Source of the DNA: Marthasterias glacialis
Lineage: Eukaryota; Echinodermata; Asteroidea; Forcipulatida; Asteriidae
Reading direction: 5' to 3'
Assembly: GCA_911728455.2 (NCBI GenBank)
Contig: OU452227.1
Location: forward strand, 17,748,110-17,812,109
DNA length: 64,000 bases
How positions within the stretch are numbered: position 1 is the stretch's first letter; every line of letters begins with the position of its first letter. Made by a program: the position numbers and the translations under genes. The notes beneath the pieces were generated by a model. It worked only from the letters and a program-made list of their open reading frames with translations. It was not told the DNA's origin and made no database searches. Of the stretch, positions 47,161 to 59,000 are shown in pieces.

Positions 47161-47501
47161 CAGTGGCAGAGCCAAGGGGGGCAAAAGGGGGACAGCTGCC
47201 CCCACCCCCGTGGAACATCTTGCCCTCCTGCTTGCCCTCCCCGTCAGCCTCTGGACACAGTGAAAAACAATTTTATACTTTATCACAAAGTCACACATTG
47301 TCAGTGGCAGAGCCACAGGGAGCAAAGGGGGGAGCTGCCCCCCACCCTGATCATCTTGCCACCCTGCTTGCCCTCCCCGTCAGTCTCTTGACACTGAAAT
47401 TTGCTGTAAACAGGCAATTTTGACTGAAAACGCCCCCTCTATAAATATCCATGCCCCCCCCTCTTTGCCCCCCTACAAAAACAATGCTGGCTATGCCACT
47501 G
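47161..47501. mobile_element. hAT-type element with internal duplication
   Basis: It starts CAGTGGCAGAGCCAAGGGGG and ends GGCTATGCCACTG. The flanks CACACTGA and CATATTGA look like a diverged 8-bp target duplication. A second CAGTGGCAGAGCC start at 47300 shows an internal tandem duplication or nested copy. Confidence 0.75.
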
Positions 47502-47827
47502 CATATTGACCCTCCCTAATCAGACAAGACACTAGAGGAATGTTTATCTTCATCATTAATGTAAGGTTTCTTACTCATTTTAATTGAATAAAATGTGTTT
47601 TTATCTAATCTCCTTTCCAATTTGACTAATACAACAGTAAACCAAAATAGCTTTGTGAACATTAGTTATACAGTACTGCGACCATTTCATTTTTACAAAT
47701 AAAACGAGAATTAAATTATTCTTTATGACTTCAAAACTATCCGTACCTCATTGGTACGAAATATTGTTTCATTTCCATAAATTAATGTACACAAATTAAT
47801 TAATGTAAACATAATCTTATAGATTAG

Positions 47828-48110
47828 CATGACGTGGCCGAGTGGTCTAGAGCATCGAACTCAAGTTTTGATTGCCGAGTCGTCAGTGTGGTTTCGAATC
47901 CCGGTCATGACACTTGTGTCCTTGGGCAAAACATTACAGATTGTTGATGTGAATGATTAGCAACATGTGCGCCCATTTGGCTGCCAGTGCTGCATATTCC
48001 TAAGGAGTTGAGATAGTTTCAGGAATGCTTAAGGCCCAATGAACAAGGGTATTAATAGTGGGAGGCGCTTTGATACAATGTGTAAAAGTGCCTAATAAAT
48101 GCATATTAAC
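47828..48110 (+). mobile_element. tRNA-Leu-derived SINE
   Basis: It has GACGTGGCCGAGTGGTCTAG (A box), GTTTCGAATCCCGGTCATGA (B box), CACTTGTGTCC, and a tail with AATGAACAAGGG and GTGCCTAATAAATGC. Confidence 0.85.
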
Positions 48111-48464
48111 ATTAGATGAAACACTCTACAGATGCCTCAAGCGGGATTTGAACCTCTGACCATTAATCAATACAATAGAGTAGTATTTGAAAGGCAAATA
48201 TCCATGCTTGGTAATAAAGCTTTGAACGATTTTAATCTCTAAGCTTTCTTTTAATAAACTTCGTGAATTTCAATAAGGGATCGCCCCCCTCCCTCGTAAC
48301 CCCTCCCCCAGAAATTTGTTAAGCATTATTTCTGTGCTTAAGTATCTCTATGAAATTGGCCCCTGTCTTTTGCCTGAAAGATTTCAACATTGAGACAAAA
48401 CAAGTCTGTACACCAGAATATCAAATGAATGGTTTCAAAATTACAATCCGTTGTTCTTACTCAT

Positions 48465-48654
48465 GGGCCCAATTTCATAGAGCTGCTTAAGCAGAACATA
48501 TTGCTTAACTTTCTGCTGAACAAAAACAAGCCGGATACCAGTCACAGATGGTACATGTTACATGGTATTTTGGCTGGTAACGTTATTCTGGTTAGCATAT
48601 TTTTGTTATGGTAAGCTACTTTTTGCACTTAAGCAGCTCTACAAAATTGGGCCC
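48465..48654. mobile_element. MITE with GGGCCCAATTTCATAGAGC ends
   Basis: The left GGGCCCAATTTCATAGAGCT and right AGCTCTACAAAATTGGGCCC ends pair, followed inward by GCTTAAGCA / TTAAGC. It is 190 bp with no ORF. A half copy seems to end at 59460. Confidence 0.85.
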
Positions 48655-48774
48655 TTGCCATTAGTACTAATCTTATCACTTTAGCAACTCCAAGATGTGT
48701 TATCTTGTTTCACAAAGTTACATCATCATTTAAATTTTTTTTTTAAGATGAGTGAGCTTTCAGAATTCTCTTGT

Positions 48775-49500
48775 CTTGACTTTGACAGTATTTCAGAAGG
48801 GAATATTTTTCTGGAGGATTGGTACTGATATGTTTAAAATCAGTGAGCTTTCAGATGGAAATATTTCTCTGGAGGATTGGTACTGGTATGAACTTTAAAA
48901 ATCAGTGAGCTTTCAGATGGAAATATTTCTCTGGAGGATTGGTACTGGTATGAATTTTACAATCAGTGAACTTTCAAAATGAAACTCACATGGTTACAGA
49001 AGGGAATACTTTTCTGGAAGATTGGTACTGGTATGAACTTTACAATCAGTGAGCTTTCAGACTGAAATATTTTTTTCTGGAGGATTGGTACTGGTATGAA
49101 TTTTAAAATCAGTGAGCTTTCAAATGGAAATATTTCTCTGGAGGATTGGTACTGGTATGAATTTTAAAATCAGTGAGCTTCCAAATGGAAATATTTCATT
49201 GGAGGATTGTTACTGGTATGAACTTTAAAAATCAGTAAGCTTTCAGATGGAAATATTTCTCTGGAGGATTGATCAGTGAGCTTTCAGAATGAAACTCACA
49301 TGGTTTCAGAAGTGAAGATTTTTCTGGAAGATTGGTACTGGTAAGATTTTTACAATCAGTGAGCTTTCAGACGGAAATATTTCTCTGGGGGATTGGTACA
49401 GGTATGAACTTTAAAATCAGTGAGCTTTCACATGGAAATATTTTTATTCTGGAGGATTGGTACTGGTATGAACTTTATAATCAGTTAGCTTTCAGAATGT
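48775..49500. repeat. ~60-bp tandem array derived from a MITE segment
   Basis: About twelve imperfect units contain GGAGGATTGGTACTGGTATG, ATCAGTGAGCTTTCAGA and TGGAAATATTTCTCT. The unit matches the inner part of the foldback repeats at 5566 and 6842 (GGTACTGGTATGAAC, GAAATATTTC). Confidence 0.85.
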
Positions 49501-50942
49501 AACTCATATAGTTTTTGTATAATGACCATTCCTGTACTTCATTTTCATGGGAACTACCTCATGATGCTTGCACTGAACAATACGGCACACTGAATCTAAT
49601 ACCTTTTAGTCATTTGTAGTTCTGAATATTGCAGCCCATTTTTAATTTTCAAAGTTTGGTTGAGAGTTGTCCAAAGGTAATATTTCAGTGCACCGAGTTT
49701 TCAGGCATGCATGCAAATGCAGCTTGTAAAAAACAAATTAAAAAAACCCTAGAACTTGTGTTTATTTGCAAACAGAACACGTTTTCCAATTTCCACTTTT
49801 TAGATAACAAATTATGTGTAAACATTAGTATGGAGTTTGTATTATAAAAAAATAAGACCTAAAAAAAAGACTACCAAAATGCACCTTTAAATTAATGTCA
49901 CATAATACATGGTGACGTGATTATGACGTCAGCTCAGTTTTCAAATAAATCACTTCCCCGTATGTATACATGCAAAGTTTCAGCCAATTCAGACTTGCAG
50001 TTCTCTAAATATTAGATGATACAAAAACACATACAGGGTCACATGGTACTGATGGCAGCTAAAGTTGTGAATAAAAACACATCCCAGTTTGTAAACATGC
50101 CAAATTTTTGTACACCTGATTTTAGTGTGTCGTTTAAAGTAAAAAAAACACAAATAAATCAGGAATTTTTAAATGAAAAAAGCATTCTTCCACAGTCGTT
50201 AAGAAAACTTACACAGTGGTGTTGTATTAGCTACCCTGTTATAAAATATCACTTTCATCAATATTTCTCACATAAGCCATCATGTGACACACAATTCCCA
50301 CTATATTATTTCAAGCGAATTTTAAATAAAAACACAAAATTTTAGGAACTGCAGTTGCATAAAAGTTAACTGGTATAAGTTAGTGTGTATTCATTCCAAC
50401 ATTAACTGTACACAACAGCAGGAAGGTGTCCGACCTTTTACAGCCCCAGCTCCAACATTGGTAAAGTGTCTGTAAATGCTTCTTTGCACAAATCAAGATA
50501 TTTGTAATAAAACCAATCTGTGAAAATATCAGCTCATGTCGTTGTTTCATTTGGGAGAAAACGGTAAAAATGTATTCAGCATTTTTGTACGTATTCCTAT
50601 AGGCAGAGGTTTTTGAGACAAAAACTCATTTTGGATCTTACTTCATTTATTATTTAAAAGCGATAACATTTCAGGCAGAAATATTTCAAGGAAAGTTTTC
50701 TACCATTGTTATCTGTATACCATGTAAGGTATATGTAAATCTGTGAACATTTATGTTTTTCTTCTTACCGATGTTGAGCCAAGGCTTTAAAGCGGGGTTA
50801 GGCTGTGTCTGAATTAATAGCTTCAGTAGTGGCTATGGATGGAACGCCAATAGTCCATTCTTCAACGTCGTCACTGCAGCGACGGCCACGGCCCTAGCCG
50901 AAGGTGCTTGATTCAAACCCCACCTTACAATCATGCTCATTC

Positions 50943-51046
50943 AATGGGAGGCTTTTGAGACATTAGCGGTCGCCCAGTAAGCGGTCCTTTTCTATTACCA
51001 GAACAATAGAAAAGGACCCTCTAACGTCTCAAAAGTCTCCCATTAG
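50943..51046. mobile_element. Foldback MITE, AATGGGAGGCTTTTGAGAC ends
   Basis: The ends AATGGGAGGCTTTTGAGAC and GTCTCAAAAGTCTCCCATT pair, and GGTCCTTTTCTATT pairs with AATAGAAAAGGACC at the centre. It is related to 12961-13112. Confidence 0.85.
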
Positions 51047-51760
51047 CTATTAGATAGGCTTATTTTACACTCTCAATCAAAATTCAGATTTAAAAAATAT
51101 CCTGTTAACATTTCTTGGTGTTTTCGTCAAAATATCAACGATCTTGAGTTTGATGAGCTCACTGGGACTTTTATAAAAATGGTGATACAAAGAGAGCTCA
51201 CGTTGCATGCGCTTGAGGCAAAAAGTTCCATAAAAAAGTACAAAATACAATCAGCAAAATTATCTGTACAAATTCATCTGAATTATCATTCTCCATTTCA
51301 CCTTCAATTAGAATAATAATAATCCTCCTCAGTTGGAAAAAATATCCTTAACCCAAAACCATTCTCAATCGAGGCATAACTTTTGTAGCAACAAACCCCC
51401 CACCCCCATGACTTCCCCCTCCCTCCTTCCCAACTAAAAAAGAAAATACAAAATTGTGTATTTAACCCAGTCCACTGGTCTGTTGTCGCCTTTTTAGATC
51501 TATTACTATTTCCCTAAAATTAACTTGTTAAAAACCTAAACAATAAAAGCCACTTGCGTGTTAGATTTTAACAACGTCTGGTACAATGACTTGCTAAGTA
51601 ACAAGTGACTGCTTAAATTTGAATTCCTCAGACTATAGAAGTTGCTATGTCACACAGGCCCTTTTCAGAACTACGGCTTTGGCTTAGGGTCAGGCTAAGG
51701 CTCTGTTGTTATTTAGAAAGTATGTGCTTTTGGTACGGGGCTTTTACAGGCTGATGGCAC

Positions 51761-51951
51761 GGAGCCCAAGCCGGAGCCCAAGCCGGAGCCCAAGCTGGAG
51801 CCCAAGCCGGAGCCCAAGCCGGAGCCCAAGCCGGAGCCCAAGCCTGAGCCCAAGCCTGAGCCCAAGCCGGAGCCCAAGCCTGAGCCCAAGCCGGAGCCCA
51901 AGCCTGAGCCCAAGCCGGAGCCCAAGCCGGAGCCCAAGCCAGAGCCCAAGC
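51761..51951. repeat. 12-bp minisatellite, about 16 units
   Basis: The unit is GGAGCCCAAGCC with GGAG/TGAG/AGAG variants. Since 12 is a multiple of three, several frames on both strands are open with 4-residue periodic peptides; none is a credible gene. Confidence 0.95.
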
Positions 51952-52218
51952 AGAAGCCAAGGTTTCAAAAAGAGACATAGTTCAGGGCAAGCTTTTGCGT
52001 AGTCACGTAAGAGACGATGAACATCCATGCATAATTGTGAATGTGTATGGCACAATGGTACCAGGCTTTGCCCATCTGAAGGTTGCTATACAAAAGCTTG
52101 CCCCGACCCATGTGATGCAGCAACACTCTCTTTAGTCTGGAGAAACCATTGTGAGTGTTCACCATACACTTATATATATGAAGTGATGTTTGAAGATTTG
52201 CATGGTGTAAGAGACTAA

Positions 52219-52441
52219 GAATAAACTATTAGCTAGTAAACTAACTATTAGTTAGTAAACTTGCGGGTAAAACCATGTGTTTGAATCTCTTTTGTGAGGA
52301 GTGATGGCTTTGAAAAGAGCCGGAGTGGTCTCGACGATTCGATCAGTATACTCTGACCACTCCGGCCAACACTCCTCACAAAAGAGATCCAAACACATGG
52401 TTGTACCCGTAAGTTTACTAACTAATAGTTTATTCTTACAT
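52219..52441. mobile_element. Long hairpin (foldback) element, ~90-bp arms
   Basis: The left arm (TTAGTAAACTTGCGGGTAAA, CCATGTGTTTGAATCTCTTT, GTGAGGAGTG) is complementary to the right arm ending CCCGTAAGTTTACTAACTAA. The centre contains CGACGATTCGATCAGTATAC. Arms match at well over 85 percent by eye. Confidence 0.85.
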
Positions 52442-53089
52442 ATATGAACTAGAGGGTGTACAAAACTATGGGACACAGCCCGCCATAAAGCATTTTTGAC
52501 CATTAAGACAATAGTGTTGACCAGTCATGCTGACCGTCCATTTAGCACTGCTTTGTAGTGTCAAACATTTTCCAAGTGGACATTCATATGCAATTGACCC
52601 ATAGGGATTTGCACCCATGGTGGGTTGGCAGAGTTCCGTGCGTGACATAGTGATTGCTCCCTCTAGTTCTTATAACTCTTTGGTGTCCACTAATTAAGTC
52701 AAAATTGTACCAGATATTAATCAAATCTAACTTGCACATGGCTTACTAACCATAAGTAACAATTGCCAGCAGTATCAACAGCACCAGTCAAACACTAGGG
52801 ATTAAAATTATATTGTACAAAAATAAATACTTTGGACTCTTTAATAAGTCTATTAAAACATTTCTGTTAAAGTTGAGTTAATCTTATCTACAAACTCAAA
52901 AGGAATGAACCATTTTTGTTTAGTGAGTTTTTTTTTCCATAAAGCATCATCAAGATAAATTCATAAAAGCATGACAACTTTAGGCTGGTGCTATTTTGGC
53001 AAGCATTCTTTTCTTAAGCAAATCACAGAGGATACTTGTCTGAAATGTTTGACAGCAAACAATAATGGTTCATTCCTCTGTTGCCTTTT

Positions 53090-56000
53090 TCACCTAATCC
53101 TCCCGTCCGATTTAACAAACTTTAAATCCGATTTGGGATCTGGTGACAGCGTACTCCACGACTGATTAAAGCAAGGTTTAAACTGCTTACAGTCTGCTTG
53201 TTTGGTACCATTCACTGGTGCAACGCAGAATCCTAGGACAGACCAGTGCTGTCCTACTACATCATCCACCCATTCATGAAGGCCGGTTCCAACGAGATGA
53301 GCCTTTTTATCAGCCTCCTCAATCAGAGGGGCCGAGTCAGATAACTGGAAGAGTGATTTCATGCTAGAGAAGTCCTTATCGACGTATTTATTATTCGGCA
53401 CGCCAGAGTTGAGTCTGATCGCATCGGCTTGGAGAATAGCCTTCCCACTATTAATAGCAAGTGGGACGATGAGAAACTCTATTTCAGCAACTACCATCCA
53501 CTGATGCAAAAGCTTGATGGACCATTTGCCAGGGCGGAGGGGCTTCTTGAAGGGGGGGCTGTGATGGGTCTCCTCCTTGTCATGATCTACGGTGGTGTCA
53601 AATGACGCAGCGACGTGATTGGTGGGATCAATCCATGAGATGGTTACCAGTACCTGCTCCCCAGGCTTCCATTTCAGGAAGACGACGGGGGAGTCAGTGG
53701 GACCCATGATACGAGCAAAGTTTCGCAGCACTCTCTCCTTGAGGTCGTATTCTGTGCCGACCTGTGAGGCAATGAGTAACAATTAGCCATGTTTTCTTGA
53801 GTTATGTTTTAACAGTAGTCATGGGACGTTTCCCTAAACCAAAGCCTGGGCTCTGGCTTGGGCTCTGTCATCATTGTTGGAGCACTGTGTGCACTTTGCA
53901 TGGTGCCTCAACATCAAACGGAGCCCTGAGTTGGAGCTGGAAAAAGTCCAGAGTTTTGAGTTATAACATTCATCTTAATAAACCCTAACCCTTCAGTGTC
54001 TTTTACTACCTCCTGAAGTCTCCAAGAATTCTCCACTCAGTGGTAACTCAACAACCAACCTATTTGGACACACCAACTTGGATTTCTGATACCAGCGGCA
54101 AAACTAGGGGTAACATTTTGGAGGGCCCAACGGGGTGCACCTTTTTTTCCAGGGGGGTACTTCAGGCCATTTAAAACTGTAGTTTCTGCTTGCATTTTTC
54201 ATAAACAAGACCCATTTCATAGTGCTGTTGCTATGCCATTTACAAATTTTTTTTATAAGATGATCTGACATGTCGGTAAAAACAAATACACTGTTTGCGT
54301 GTACATAAAACTTTGAAATTACTGCATAAAAGATTATAAAATGAAAAATTTTATCCTGGTAAATTTCAAAAGGCCAGATTTCAAAGGGGCGGGGTACCTG
54401 GGTGGGGGAACAAACATCAATAGGTGGAGGGAGGGGAGCACGTGGCCCAAGCCCCTCTAGTTACGCCACTGTCTGATAGAAGTATTTTTAAGGAAGTACC
54501 CTTGTGAAAGTATTTCTGATGATATAATTCGAATGGAAGTATTTCTGATAGAAGAATTTCTGATGGCAGTATCTCTAATGGAAGTATCTCTAATGGAAGT
54601 ATTTTTGATGGAAGTATCTCTAATGGAAGTGTTTGATGGAAGTATTTCTTAGGGAAGTTTTTCTGATAGAAGTATCTCTAATGGAAGAATTTCTGATGGA
54701 AGTATTTTTGACGGAAGTGTTTCTAATGGAAGTCTTTCTGATGGAAGTATTTCTGATGAAAGTGTTTCTCTGGAGGATTGGCACTGGTACAAACTTTATC
54801 AGTGAGCTTCCAGATTGAAACTAATCAAATTTTGCTCTAAAACCTCAGACCAACCTGAAATTTCTGAAGTCTGGTACTCGGCCCAATATAGTTTGTAACC
54901 TTATAGTTAGACGCCACGGACAGCCACACCTCCATGTTGTCAGTGTTACCCTTGGGTGTCTGACCTTCCACGGTTACCACCAGACCTCTGAAGTCATCGT
55001 TGTGAAAGTACATGGTGACTTCTTTAGGGGAAGACTTGATGCTATAGGCACAATGATCATCATATGGCTGTCCCTTAAAATGGAATAATATATGAAAATT
55101 AGAGATTTACACATAGTGTTTTCAACAAACAAACCATAAACCAACCTGTAAAAAAGGTCATCAAATTTTGAGGTCGCGTTTTAAAGAAAATAAGTAAAAA
55201 CGGTTTACAATTTGTAAAGGATTTTATTTGTATTTATGTGCATGCTTCAGTTGCCGTAATAACCGGCCCTCCCCGCACTGTGCTATTAAAATGGCTATTG
55301 GTAACCTGGATACGACCAACCTCGATAGGCTGGTCGCGAATCATTGACTAGACCTTGTCCAACCATCATCATCTAGTGTGTGTTTGATCGAAGTTAGTCG
55401 ACCTATGGTTAACTATGTCCTTGATCGAATTTGCTCTATGCTTGCATTTACAAAGCTGTCAACCGAAAATATTATCAAAAAATTTAATTAAAGAAGAAAT
55501 GTGACAGATCTGCAACAATACGAACAAACGGAGCCCATGCGTACTAAAGATGTCACTCTGCAGACATGGGTTACCAGTGATGATTCCAGCAGTTCCCACT
55601 CTCTCTTTACTTATAGCTATTAGACATGAACCACATTTCTGTGTAACTGGGCACTGATGGTAAACACAGTGAATGTTACTGACAATCCCGATCTAGGTCA
55701 GCACTGGAAAGGGAAAGTTTGCCAGCTAAAGCCTACTTATTAAATAGCAACCAGAGTGTCTACAGCACACATGGTAATATTAACTTGGTGACAGTTCCTG
55801 CACATAGCATGTTCAGTAGAGGAAATCATGTTGAATCCATTGGAGTGGTTAAATGGATTGCACAGATTTGAAAAGGTACATCACTCATACATGAAGACTT
55901 GAAATCAAGTCTGTAATAGACCGATTGAGCGACCTGCGTCACGTAACCTATTGTGGGTATTAAATGTAAACAGACACGACGTCGTCCATAGGAAAGTGCG

Positions 56001-59000
56001 GTAAGGTACTTGATGATTGTTGCATTTGTTTTATCGATCGAGGCTTTTCTTTCCCGGAATCTGTGAAAAATATTCCAGAGTTTGTACCAGAGACCTCCGG
56101 GTGGCTGAATAAAGCCAGTAAGGACAGTTCCAGCAAGTCTTGGAAACTGTACAAGTATCGTATAAATGTGCACGGTCGATGTGTACTAGTGCACGATGAA
56201 ACGTTTAGGCCAGACGACCGCGATCACACACTTTTTAACACAAGAATGTCAAAGTTTTTAAGCTGAATCATCCAAAGAAATTGCTTTCCAAACTGTGTGA
56301 TGCCTCTCCCCGTTTGAAATTTCGTAAGGCTAGGTATTAAATGCTCACTTTTCCATTGTTCTTTACCCTTTTTACAGTGATTTAGGCCTACACTACAAAC
56401 AAAATAACAGGAGGGTGGCTACATAGTCGTCCGACGCTGGTAGTGCATAAGTCAAAATAAAACTCTTTTGTAGTAGAATACTGGTACTTTATGAAACAGC
56501 AATGTGATTAATATCAATGTCACATACAACTTTAATAAAATGGCTTAGTAACTGTGTTATTATTACCAAAAGCCGACTTTTGCTGTGACTCTGTTGGTCA
56601 CGGCATCATGTATTTGCACGTAGTTAGCCATCAGCTCAGATGACATTAGTACCCACAATAGGTCACGTGATGACATGTAAACATTGGTTGTGCAATCGGT
56701 CTATTGAACGGTCTTACATTCGCACCCGCCACGATGTACAGCATCATACAGTCCTAGTTGCGGGGATGGTATGTACACCCTCGATCCCAATATGTGTATT
56801 TTTTGGTTCCTGTACCCAGCAAGCTGCTTTGTACGCAAGCTATATACTTGCTACCAAAATTGGATGGAGCTGTCTGATTGGTTAAGAAATATGAATATTC
56901 ATAATACATCTTTCAGCCTACATCAGACAATTGGACGAGCTACCATTGGCCTTCTCTTTGGAAACTGATGCATATGCAATGTTACAGCCGCATTACAAAT
57001 ATTAATCAGGAAACATGTTTGTCAAGTCATTGCAAACAGACGTAAAATCGTTGCATGAACGGATGTTGCCTTATAGCCAATGAATCTTAATTATTGACGG
57101 CGTTGATGGACAAAACACGACATCGTAACGACTTGTCATCAAGTCTATGTACAGATCAATGATTCCGTATGGAAATGTAATACTTTATTACAAGCTATAG
57201 CCTTGGTAACGGTGGCAACACTGGTGCTATTGGTATGCGTACATTCTCTGTGAATCAAGATAAGTTACAGCATTGGTAATGGTTGCAACACTGCTGTTGG
57301 CATTTCTACTCTCTTTGAATTAAGATAAGGTACAGCATCAGTAATGGTGGCAACACAGCTATTGGTATATCAACTCTCCTTGAATCAAGATAAAGTACCG
57401 CATTGGTAATATTACTAAAACTGCTGCAATACTCTTTATTTACTCTATTTGAATCAAGATAAAGTATACCATTGGTAATGGTTGCGACACAGCTATTGGT
57501 CTGCTCAGTCTCGTTGCGTCAACATAAGGCACCACATTGGTATAGTTGCAAGCACAGTTGCTACTAGCTTGCTTACTCTTTGAATCAAAATAAGGTACAG
57601 CATTTGTACCATTTCATTTCATTTATTAATTCTGGTTGTGAAGCCAAGGATTCTCAGACAGCAAACTTAATCAATATACTAGCCAAGAACCCCATGGAAA
57701 GAAGACAAGGAAGGAAGTTTCAGTTTAATGTTTTAGATGTGGGAGGAAAACCCCAGAGATTTATTCCAGGGAAAACTGAAAAACCCAATCCACATAGTGC
57801 CCCCGGCGGGATTCCAACCGTGGTCCTAGGGGTGGAAGGCGAGGAAAGATACCACTACACCAACCTGACCACTCCGACCTCACTGCTGCTCCTGTATGTT
57901 TACTTAGTCTGAACTGAGATGAGGAACAGTATCATGCCCGGGTCATACAGTTAATTCAGTTCAGTTTACATAAACACAGAGCAATTGAGATGACAACATA
58001 TAGAGCACAAAACTGAACCCAACTCAGTGAGATAAGATTGGGGATTTTACGTCAAATTTGCTTTGCAATTTCCGAGTCAAGTCTAAGTTTGGCTGCAGTC
58101 AAAGCTTACAAGGAAAGTACAAAAACAAAGATACCTGCGCAACTAAGTTGATATGAGCAGCCATCAGTCTTATGAATGACTGGTAAACAGTCAACGCTAC
58201 ATCACTGGCTTTGGTAGTGGTGTCCTCATAGTGGTACAAACTCTGCCAGTACGACCGGTCTCCCGGGGTACCAACAGGGTAAGAGCCATACAGCCAGGAG
58301 TCCAACTGGTTGATGACGGCTTGGTTTATGATCGGCTCAAACTTGCGGGCAAAGTAGGCAGGACGATTTGGCTGTACAAGAAAGGAAATAAAAACAAACT
58401 TTTTTTAAGTTTGGCAAAACTTATGAACTTTTTGTAAGAATTCATGAAAATCTTGTTTAAATAACAAACTTGTTGAGGATATTGTGAAGTGTCTAGCTAA
58501 AAAACACAAGCAATGGGGGAGAGCAGAATTTTGCCCTTTACGGGCAGGGTTCGCCCTTCAGTGACTAGCCAGCAGTCCATCACCATTTTCACTGGTCTAT
58601 ATGTCGTATCAAATAGGGATACTTTTGAACACTGAACTACATGTAGCCAGCCTGACCACTTGGAGAAAATGTTGACTGATCCTCCTGTGTTTTAACTAGC
58701 ATTTGGACAGCAGACCACTGTTAAGGGAGAACGCTGACAGTGCACTGCTGGCACTGTATGCTTTGTTTTTGAAAGGGCAAGGGCACCAAGGCATTTCCTC
58801 CTTTGTAAAGGGCACTTCTATGAGGAAATTGTGAATTTCTATTGGACCATTTCAAGGGCACCAAGGCAATGACCAGGGGCAACGGAGGCAATTGCTTCCG
58901 TTGCCTCCGTGAAGTATCAGGCCTGCACTGTAAGTGCAGAATTCTGAATTCTGCAGTAAGGAGAGCCTTGAATTGGACCCCAATCTTTAGGAGGTATGTT

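Larger units (their letters stand above)
45453..53089. other. Intergenic region between SLCO copy B and the xylosyltransferase gene
   Basis: About 7.6 kb without a supported gene. It includes the 5' side of SLCO copy B (45.45-46.5 kb), a hAT-type element, a SINE, a GGGCCC-ended MITE, a ~60-bp tandem array, a MITE, a 12-bp minisatellite and a long hairpin. The 3' UTR of the xylosyltransferase gene should extend below 53090. Confidence 0.6.
55074..58134. other. XYLT intron (3.1 kb)
   Basis: It lies between the second and third visible XYLT exons. It holds a TIR element (55915-56705), a 65-bp tandem array (57200-57605) and a SINE (57605-57895). No other gene is supported. Confidence 0.7.

Noticed and set aside
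51706-52055. Overlapping ORFs of Arg-Ser-Pro-Ser, Ala-Trp-Ala-Pro and Leu-Gly-Leu-Arg repeats
   Set aside because: All derive from the 12-bp minisatellite and have no flanking exon structure.
57580-57912. 110-codon plus-strand ORF
   Set aside because: It is antisense to a SINE with A and B boxes on the minus strand.
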